Assembly: GCA_934700345.1 (NCBI GenBank)
Contig: CAKUXP010000036.1
Span: 1 to 21,203 of the forward strand
Source of the DNA: an uncultured Fibrobacter sp.
Lineage (GTDB): Bacteria; Fibrobacterota; Fibrobacteria; Fibrobacterales; Fibrobacteraceae
Reading direction: 5' to 3'
DNA length: 21,203 nt
Shown: positions 15,795 through 21,203 of the stretch, piece by piece
Layout: each line of letters begins with the position of its first letter
Position numbering within the stretch: the first letter of the stretch is position 1
Position numbers and translations under genes: made by a program
Notes under the pieces: model-generated
Seen by the model: only the letters and a program-made list of their open reading frames with translations
What the model was told of the DNA's origin: nothing
Database searches by the model: none

Positions 15795-15820
15795 AAAAAG
15801 GCTCCCCCGAAAGGGGAACC
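15795..15820 (-). terminator. Intrinsic terminator of enolase
   Basis: On the minus strand, GGTTCCCC pairs with GGGGAGCC (8 bp, one G-U) around a TTTCG loop and is followed by TTTTTC. It lies about 20 bases after the enolase stop at 15842 and separates enolase from the importer operon. Confidence 0.92.
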
Positions 15821-15841
15821 TGATTCGCAAAAATTTTCCAG

Positions 15842-17212
15842 TTACTTGTTCTTGCGCGGATCGCCGGCATACACGGCGTTCTTGCCGAGTTCCGCTTCGA
15901 TAGCGAGAAGACGGTTGTACTTGCAGACGCGGTCCGTGCGGGAGAGCGAGCCGGTCTTGATCTGGCCCGCGGCAGTTCCCACGGCGAGGTCAGCGATGAA
16001 CGTGTCTTCGGTTTCGCCGGAACGGTGGGAAACGATCGGGGCATAGCCCTTTTCCTGGGCGGTCTTAATCGCTTCGAGGGTTTCGGAGATGGAACCGACC
16101 TGGTTCACCTTGATGAGAATCGCGTTCGCGATGCCCGCTTCGATGCCTTCGTTGAAAATCGTCGGATTTGTTACGAACAGATCGTCGCCGACCAGGTTGA
16201 TCTTCTTGCCGAGATCTTCGGTGAGGACCTTCCAACCGGCCCAGTCATGTTCGTCGAGACCGTCTTCGATCGAGAAGATGGAGAACTTGTCGACGAGCTT
16301 TTCGTAATACTTGACGAGCTGGGCACCCTTGAAGGTCTTGCCCGAGGACTTCTTGAACGTATAGGTTTCGCCCTTGTCCCACTTGTCCTTGATCTTCTTG
16401 TCGCAGAATTCGGAAGAAGCGACGTCGAGAGCGATCTTGATGTCCTTGCCGAACTTGTAACCGGCAGCTTCGGTCGCATCCTTGAGAGCGGTCAGAGCCT
16501 TTTCAAGGGTCATCACGCCGGTAATCTTCCAGCCGAACTTGTTTTTCGGATCCTTCTTGATGGCAACACCCGGAGCGAATCCGCCTTCGTCGCCAACGGT
16601 CGTCTCGTAACCGGACTTCTTCAGAACGCTCTTCAGGGCGTGGAAAATTTCCGTCACCATCTGGAGACCCTTTGCAAAGGTCTTTGCGCCGACCGGAGCT
16701 ATCATGAATTCCTGGAAGTCGATCGGAGCGGAAGAGTGTGCACCGCCATTGATCACGTTGCACATCGGGCACGGAAGGGTCATCTTCTTCGTTCCATGGA
16801 GCTTCGCGATATACTGATAAAGCGGCATGCCGGCTTCCTTCGCAGCGGCAACGCAGACAGCCATCGAAACGGCGAGAATCGCGTTCGCGCCGAGGGTATC
16901 CTTGTGCATCCGGTCGCCGTCGAGTTCGATCATCGCATCGTCAACGCCCTTCTGGTCGAAAGCGTCCATGCCCGCAATCTTCTTCGCAATCTTTTCGTTC
17001 ACGTTCTTCACGGCCTTGGTCGTGCCCTTGCCGCAATAAGCCTTGCCGCCGTCGCGGAGTTCGCAGGCTTCGCGTTCGCCGGTAGAAGCGCCGCTCGGGA
17101 CCTTCGCAACGCCTTCCACACCGGATTCGAGGGTGACAATCGCTTCGACAGTCGGATTTCCGCGGGAATCCAGAATCTGACGAGCCACAACAGACTTGAT
17201 TTTAGCAGCCAT
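15842..17212 (-). CDS. eno: Enolase (phosphopyruvate hydratase)
   Basis: The 456-residue protein converts 2-phosphoglycerate to phosphoenolpyruvate in glycolysis, in the cytoplasm. Conserved blocks are clear: ARQILDSRGNPTVEAIV at the N-terminus, VPSGASTGEREACELRDG (39-56, the mobile loop), NVINGGAHSSAPIDFQEFMI (152-171, catalytic His and Glu), VGDEGGFAP, then GDDLFVTN. LIKVNQVGSISETLEAI and SHRSGETEDTFIADLAV complete the Mg-binding and catalytic set. It is about 25 residues longer than the common 430, probably through small Lys-rich insertions. The start has AAGG upstream and is the only plausible ATG. It is monocistronic: an inverted repeat lies in its promoter region and an intrinsic terminator follows. 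Heavy use of AAG and GGC-type codons suggests high expression. Confidence 0.98.
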   Translation of the reverse strand: MAAKIKSVVARQILDSRGNPTVEAIVTLESGVEGVAKVPSGASTGEREACELRDGGKAYCGKGTTKAVKNVNEKIAKKIAGMDAFDQKGVDDAMIELDGDRMHKDTLGANAILAVSMAVCVAAAKEAGMPLYQYIAKLHGTKKMTLPCPMCNVINGGAHSSAPIDFQEFMIAPVGAKTFAKGLQMVTEIFHALKSVLKKSGYETTVGDEGGFAPGVAIKKDPKNKFGWKITGVMTLEKALTALKDATEAAGYKFGKDIKIALDVASSEFCDKKIKDKWDKGETYTFKKSSGKTFKGAQLVKYYEKLVDKFSIFSIEDGLDEHDWAGWKVLTEDLGKKINLVGDDLFVTNPTIFNEGIEAGIANAILIKVNQVGSISETLEAIKTAQEKGYAPIVSHRSGETEDTFIADLAVGTAAGQIKTGSLSRTDRVCKYNRLLAIEAELGKNAVYAGDPRKNK

Positions 17213-17242
17213 ATTTTTGCCTTTTGGTTAGAGTGAAAAGTC

Positions 17243-17268
17243 GTTGAAAATATATAAAAATTTTCAAC
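17243..17268. promoter_or_regulatory. Inverted repeat in the enolase promoter region
   Basis: GTTGAAAAT (17243-17251) and ATTTTCAAC (17260-17268) form a perfect 9-bp inverted repeat around an 8-base AT centre, 31-56 bp upstream of the enolase ATG. On the minus strand the centre supplies TATATT, a possible -10 box. The repeat therefore could overlap the promoter and act as an operator, or it could be a chance AT-rich palindrome. Confidence 0.35.
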
Positions 17269-17386
17269 TTCGGTTCACCGACTATCCACACCATATGCAA
17301 AACCAGAAATGCTATAGACCAACGCAAAGCTTTCTCGGACCCGAAGAAAACTATTTTGCAAACAAATTGTCCAAGGAATTCCACGC

Positions 17387-17419
17387 CTGCTTAGGTGAAA
17401 CTTTACTTCACCTAAGCAG
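17387..17419. repeat. Perfect 13-bp inverted repeat between enolase and the TIGR02145 relic
   Basis: CTGCTTAGGTGAA (17387-17399) and TTCACCTAAGCAG (17407-17419) pair without mismatch around the 7-base loop ACTTTAC. Neither strand has a U-tract afterwards, so it is not a standard intrinsic terminator. It lies about 37 bases beyond the stop of the relic gene at 17456, so it could be a Rho-type or stabilising 3' hairpin for that gene, or a stray repeat unit. Confidence 0.7.
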
Positions 17420-17455
17420 CGGTTTGTAAGGCATTTTGCCTGCCCACGAAAGACT

Positions 17456-18305
17456 TTAGAAATTGTTCCGAAGACAACGGACGGACTTAGCGAAGCTCTT
17501 GTAGCTGTCACCGAGAAGCGCGTACTCGTCTTGGTCTTTTATGTACATGTAATACGCGTCAAAGCAATCGTCCTCCGAGGCACTCCAGAAGTAGCCGATT
17601 TCGCCAACGTCGTAGGATACGCTAGATTCATAGGGGGAGTCGTAAAGACCGCCCACCGGAAGAGCAGAAAAGCCGTAGGAGTCCGTACCGTTACCACTAT
17701 TATTTCAACCGCTCTGGAACTTAAGAACTTTACCAGCGACAAGTTGCCCTCCGACAGAATCTAACAGCGTTTCAAAATCCGCATTGCTTGGCAAATGCCA
17801 GCCTTCCGGACAAACGCCGCGAACCGGGGAAGATGCGGAGCATTCCTCGCCCCAACCGCAACTCTTGCCCGAGTTATCGAACAAACCGGCACTATCCTTC
17901 GCCGCACTCCATAGCCTGCCGTATTTGGCGCAGGAATCCGCGCTGTTATTGTAGCAATAACTTTGGGCGGATCCCTCGTTGTAAGCATAATTCAAAAGTC
18001 GCATAAGCAAACAAGCCCTCGCGACCTATCGTGCAAGAGGGAAGTTCGCCGACAGTCTTGACAGAGTCAATGATTGCGCGGAGATATTCCCAGCGGTCAT
18101 TTTCGCAAACGTAAATTTTGTTTCCGTCCCGAATGAACGCAGTGTCCTGTTCGCGCTCCACCGTGCAATTCGGCAGGTCGTCGAGGGATTTCACGTTGAA
18201 TGCAAAGTTCATTCCGGCGATGTTTCCAGGCGAAGACGCGCTATCATCGCTACAAGCGGTGAATGCGAAAAACACCACGATGGCAAGCAAAAAGAATTGC
18301 TTCGT
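17456..18305 (-). pseudogene. Decayed TIGR02145-type Fibrobacter paralogous lipoprotein
   Basis: Restored, the product would be a lipoprotein (KQFFLLAIVVFFAFTACSDD, lipobox Cys) with a C-terminal 'major paralogous' domain: SYCYNNSADSCAKYGRLWSA, RGVCPEGWHLPSNADFETLL, then GYFWSASEDDC and KSFAKSVRCLRNN. Three lesions are visible. First, the codon five bases after a good AAAGGAG site is ACG (18303-18305) where ATG is expected. Second, near 18003 the frame changes and a block is missing: FAYAT joins directly to LLNYAYNEG, so the usual link carrying GQTYKTV..-like sequence and most of WMAENL is gone. Third, TGA at 17705-17707 replaces the Trp normally found before NNSGNGTDSYGFSAL. The role of this large paralogous family is unknown. 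The lesions together make translation of a full product very unlikely. Confidence 0.85.
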
Positions 18306-18421
18306 AGAGTCTCCTTTTTAAAAGCCGAGCATTCAAACAACGTCCACAGAAGTGTTCCTCTACGAATGTTTCCAAGTGCAACACACAAGACGAATTTTCA
18401 TTCAACGCCAAATTTACGGAG

Positions 18422-20398
18422 CTACTTATCCAGTACTTGAATCCGGATTCCTTTTCCCGATTTCAGCGGTTTCAACAAAAAGACACCGTTCCGATTCACC
18501 AAGTTCCCGATTTTGAATTGCAACTCTTCCCGGCTTTTGCCAGAAATCGTTCCGAGCCAATTTCCTTGAAAATCAAATATGCGATATTCAGCAGGAATTG
18601 CCTTTTGGAATTGCATTGACGGTGTTTTGATACTAGAATGTTCTTCGTTTCCGAAAAGACGGAATTGAATCCAGTCCATATTGATATAGCTCTTGACAAT
18701 TTTCAATTTCAAAACATGCTCCCCTCTATCCAGTTTCACGGAACCCAATGCTATTTCTTTGTACGTATCAAATGTAGTGTCCACTTTGGCAACGAAAATC
18801 GGGCCTAAAATCCGCTTTTCATCGATGTATAGTTCAAAACCTGCTGTATCCATAGCAGTTGCTACACGAGCATCCACATTATAAACACCATTGGAATCCA
18901 CATGAATAGTATACTCCGTCCATTCATCAGCAACCGTGTATCCCAAAGCGTAACCATCCCCCGTTTCAACGATATCCACCCCATCTTCTCGATATTTCCC
19001 GCCCCTGTTTTCGGCATCCATATCATGATAGGACTTTCCTTCTCCCCCCAAATCGTAATTTTCAAATTCAATTTTGCCCGGGATACTCTTTGCCTCCTCC
19101 CCAAAAGGCGCTTGAGGAATAGAAGGCGTTATGTAAATGCGATAGGCATAGTAAACATTCTGGATATGGATTGGAATCGTAATGGAGGAATTTAACACTT
19201 CGTATTCCTGGCTAGATTCAAGAATTGTAGAGGCAACGGCCGAATCCTTGTCTACCCAAACGACATATTCAACATCAACATTGACCTTGTTTCCAAAGAC
19301 TGCGGGAATGTTGTCAATTTTTACAGGGACTTCCCCTAGGGTATTTCCTCCCACAACAATGCTCACCACTTTTCTTTGTAAATCTACAGCGGCAAATCCA
19401 TCGACACCGTCACTCTTGTCATTTGGCGGAATGACTTTTGCCATATAACCGCTCATGTCTCCATACCATTTGTATAAATACCAACCGCCCCCGCGTTCAT
19501 TTTTTGCCGTGAGCAAGCTTCCCAGACGTCCAGGCAAATTGGTGAACCACCAAGAAATCATCGCGCTTTCCACCCCATGACGTTCAAATTTAGCGATAAA
19601 TGGCACAGAAACTCCCGGGCAACCTTCCAACGTATGCGTGCCGGATGAATACTCATTAATACTCACCGCCCGTGGCGTTACATTGTACTTTTTTTCAAGA
19701 CTCCGATAATGTTCAATGGCGCCAACAAATCCTTCGGAACCCCATTGATGCCAGCTGATAACATCGGGCAAGCAATCGTTTTCCGAACAATACTTTATAA
19801 AAGTCTCCATGCGGCTGCTGTTGTACCAAGCATACGAAGGACCAATAATTCTTGCTTCCGGATCTTTTTGACGAATAAAGTCATAAGTTGTTTTCCATAA
19901 TCCGGAATTAAAATCGATGGTCGTACTTTTCCAAGTTCCGCCGGGTTCATTCCAAATTTCATAGCCATCAAAATTCTGGACCTTGGCCGCTTTTCTATCT
20001 TCGATGACGGATTCCACTTCAGAAAGCCAATGAGCCATATCTTTGAAATTATAGGGCCATCCCGGTAGAATGTCAGCCAGCCGAATATGAATCTTCGCTG
20101 TGGTATTTTCAATCCGTGGAGAAACGAGGAACGCACCGCCAATCGGTTGTTGACGCCCCTGTCCGCTACGGGCAGGAGCCAAAAAAACGTTCGGTTTCAA
20201 AGGTTCCACATCCCTGGCTATATCGACAGGATAAGTTTCCGTCAACCCATACAAAGACCCCGTTGCTACATGGGTTACAGGGCGAATACTATCGCCAAGA
20301 CGAACATGAAGAGAGGTTTCCGCCAATGACGTTGACGCAAAAAAGCAAGAAATTGCAAAAAACGCCGAAGTTACGGCCTTACAAAGCATCCTAGACAT
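18422..20398 (-). CDS. Secreted clan GH-A glycoside hydrolase (GH39-like) with CBM6-like module
   Basis: The 658-residue protein has a signal peptide (1-26, ending TSLA). Residues about 30-430 form the catalytic region. YEIWNEP places the acid/base Glu at about 151, and RAVSINEY places a candidate nucleophile Glu at about 249. The spacing near 100 residues fits clan GH-A, most like GH39, though GH30- or GH5-related families are possible. About 440-582 match a CBM6-like beta-sandwich (GKIEFENYDLGGEGKSYHD at its start, then VADEWTEYTIHV, and NMDWIQFRLF at its end). About 600-658 resemble a sorting domain (YRIFDFQGNWLGTISG). It probably cleaves a xylan- or beta-glucan-type plant polymer outside the cell. 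The start has AAAGGA upstream. A promoter with an embedded palindrome lies at 20422-20450. Confidence 0.85.
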   Translation of the reverse strand: MSRMLCKAVTSAFFAISCFFASTSLAETSLHVRLGDSIRPVTHVATGSLYGLTETYPVDIARDVEPLKPNVFLAPARSGQGRQQPIGGAFLVSPRIENTTAKIHIRLADILPGWPYNFKDMAHWLSEVESVIEDRKAAKVQNFDGYEIWNEPGGTWKSTTIDFNSGLWKTTYDFIRQKDPEARIIGPSYAWYNSSRMETFIKYCSENDCLPDVISWHQWGSEGFVGAIEHYRSLEKKYNVTPRAVSINEYSSGTHTLEGCPGVSVPFIAKFERHGVESAMISWWFTNLPGRLGSLLTAKNERGGGWYLYKWYGDMSGYMAKVIPPNDKSDGVDGFAAVDLQRKVVSIVVGGNTLGEVPVKIDNIPAVFGNKVNVDVEYVVWVDKDSAVASTILESSQEYEVLNSSITIPIHIQNVYYAYRIYITPSIPQAPFGEEAKSIPGKIEFENYDLGGEGKSYHDMDAENRGGKYREDGVDIVETGDGYALGYTVADEWTEYTIHVDSNGVYNVDARVATAMDTAGFELYIDEKRILGPIFVAKVDTTFDTYKEIALGSVKLDRGEHVLKLKIVKSYINMDWIQFRLFGNEEHSSIKTPSMQFQKAIPAEYRIFDFQGNWLGTISGKSREELQFKIGNLVNRNGVFLLKPLKSGKGIRIQVLDK

Positions 20399-20421
20399 AC
20401 AAACATCCTTTGCGAAAACTT

Positions 20422-20450
20422 TTTATTTGTTGCAACAAGAAAATAGTCAA
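20422..20450 (-). promoter_or_regulatory. Putative promoter of the glycoside hydrolase with embedded palindrome
   Basis: On the minus strand, TTGACT (20450-20445) and AATAAA (20427-20422) are 17 bases apart, a reasonable sigma-70-like pair about 25-50 bp upstream of the start at 20398. The perfect 12-bp palindrome TTGTTGCAACAA (20427-20438) lies in the spacer and touches the -10 box, where a repressor would block polymerase. The -10 is weak, so the promoter call is tentative. Confidence 0.4.
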
Positions 20451-20598
20451 ACAAATTAAAAGGCAGGCAACCCTTACAAAATAATCATAGACAAATAGTC
20501 CACAAAGGCAATAACGAAATGGAAATTCCAAAGGCATCGATTAAAGACGCTGCAAAACATCAAAAGATAATTTAGGTCTATCGTTTTTGGGAAATCAT

Positions 20599-20914
20599 TT
20601 ACGGAACAAACACTTTACAAGAATTTCTCCCATTTGACTTGACGTCGTAAAGAACGAGATCGGCAGCACGAAAAAGCTCCTCAAAATTCGAACCATGTTT
20701 AGGAAACATAGAAATTCCCACCGAGATAGATACGCATTTCCCGAAATCTTCATTCGGGAAAAGATTTCTTACCTTATCGGAGGATATTGGCCGCCAAACG
20801 AATCGCCGTTTCCGATTTATGAATATCTCGCAAATACACCATAAATTCATCTCCGAAAGGACGGACTCTACATGACCGTTCCCGTGTTTTTAAAGTGGTT
20901 CAAGAGACTTTGAA
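20599..20914 (-). pseudogene. Diguanylate cyclase (GGDEF) relic
   Basis: The C-terminal half of a GGDEF domain is clear: CVSISVGISMFPKHGSNFEE, then LFRAADLVLYDVKSNGRNSC (20599 to about 20785). The upstream part is in another frame: TRERSCRVRPFGDEFMVYLR (20887 down to 20828), stopping at TAA 20774-20776. An earlier stretch, VQSLLNHFKN (20914-20885), is in yet another frame. So two frameshifts are present and the N-terminus is missing. The active-site loop reads RPFGDEF instead of R-x-GGDEF, so it has lost a Gly and is unlikely to make cyclic di-GMP. Intact proteins would carry a sensor or response-regulator domain upstream; nothing of it remains before the next fragment. Confidence 0.85.
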
Positions 20915-20961
20915 CGGCCCGCAGAGAAGCGGACTTTTAGATTTACTTTATTCAAGCTTGG

Positions 20962-21129
20962 TTAATTTTTTAGGCAGCGGATATTTATGGCTCGAGAGCC
21001 TAGAGTTAAAGCCCCCAAAAGCTCATCCCAGAATCCATCAAAATCGTATTGAATACCCCGATACACAGGATAATAACCACTATGATTACTATAGCTACTA
21101 CGAGCCTTTGATGAGGTAATAAAAGTACT
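20962..21129 (-). pseudogene. 3' remnant of an unknown gene, cut by the insertion sequence
   Basis: A minus-strand frame is open from the IS end at 21130 to TAA at 20962-20964, giving 55 codons that begin STFITSSKARSSYSNHSGYY and later read IQYDFDGFWDELLGALTLGS. There is no start codon with a ribosome binding site. I do not recognise it. The abrupt beginning at the IS boundary suggests that the IS removed or interrupted the 5' part. The open frame could also be chance. Confidence 0.35.
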
Positions 21130-21137
21130 AGAGCCTG

Positions 21138-21166
21138 TTGACGCAACGCGATAAATGTTCTACAAT
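21138..21166 (+). promoter_or_regulatory. Sigma-70-like promoter inside the IS end
   Basis: TTGACG (21138-21143) and TACAAT (21161-21166) are exactly 17 bases apart. The -35 box lies in the terminal repeat. With normal spacing, transcription would start at about 21172-21174, on the transposase ATG. Confidence 0.7.
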
Positions 21167-21172
21167 TTCCTC

Positions 21173-21203
21173 ATGGAACTCACGCGCGAACAGTTTGCAA
21201 AGA
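21173..21203 (+). CDS. IS5-family transposase, N-terminal fragment
   Basis: Only ten codons are present: MELTREQFAK. This is a common start of IS5-family transposases (DDE type), whose next residues would form the DUF4096-like N-terminal domain. It would cut and join the IS ends. No ribosome binding site lies upstream; the sequence just before the ATG is TTTCCTC. The predicted promoter would place the transcript start at or beside the ATG, so translation may be leaderless or very weak, a common way to limit transposition. Identification rests on ten residues plus the terminal repeat. Confidence 0.7.
   Translation, partial: MELTREQFAK

Larger units (their letters stand above)
21131..21203 (+). 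mobile_element. Left end of an IS5-like insertion sequence (partial)
   Basis: GAGCCTGTTGACGCAACG at 21131 has the look of an IS5-family terminal inverted repeat (xxGxCTGTTGAC..). It lies 42 bp upstream of a transposase start. The element runs past the window end, so the right repeat, size and target duplication cannot be seen. The flanking bases ACTA|GAGCC are compatible with a short TA- or CTA-type target. Confidence 0.75.

Noticed and set aside
16025..17236. 403-codon plus-strand open frame
   Set aside because: It is antisense to enolase, a clear housekeeping gene. The open frame arises from biased codon use.

Overview
The window looks like chromosome from a Fibrobacter-type bacterium (Fibrobacterota, rumen or gut cellulose degraders). 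Four observations point there: a decayed lipoprotein with the 'Fibrobacter succinogenes major paralogous' domain (TIGR02145 type); a secreted glycoside hydrolase joined to a CBM6-like module; secreted proteins with a Ser-rich linker and/or a C-terminal domain resembling type IX sorting domains; and strong AGGAGG-type ribosome binding sites with standard code 11. Almost all intact genes lie on the minus strand. The assignment is inferred from protein character, not from a database match.

Layout. Positions 1-77 are the start of tuf (EF-Tu), with a leader containing two small hairpins. Positions 318-1374 hold a small unrecognised ORF and a badly decayed plus-strand DUF4143-type AAA ATPase. Next comes an intact plus-strand AraC/GyrI-like regulator (1417-2406). 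Minus-strand accessory genes follow (2681-7024): a large secreted GLUG/InlB-repeat protein and two intracellular proteins I do not recognise. Positions 7025-7943 are a long non-coding stretch with REP-like and CTAACC/CTCCCTAA-type simple repeats.

Positions 7944-9872 encode an EF-G-like translational GTPase of Tet(M)/EF-G2 size. Positions 9964-15659 form a compact five-gene ABC importer operon (substrate-binding lipoprotein, two permeases, two ATPases) of the oligopeptide/cello-oligosaccharide class, bounded by clear intrinsic terminators. Enolase (15842-17212) follows. The right flank holds the TIGR02145 relic, the secreted GH-A/CBM6 hydrolase (18422-20398), a diguanylate cyclase relic, a short gene remnant, and the left end of an IS5-like insertion sequence that runs out of the window.

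Working together: the hydrolase plausibly cuts plant cell-wall polysaccharide outside the cell, the ABC importer may bring in the released oligosaccharides, and enolase belongs to glycolysis. This link is inference from context. The least explained part is the 5417-7024 pair of unknown genes beside a surface-repeat protein. At least three genes (667-1374, 17456-18305, 20599-20914) are pseudogenes with visible lesions, and a fourth short remnant abuts the IS, so both flanks are sites of gene decay.
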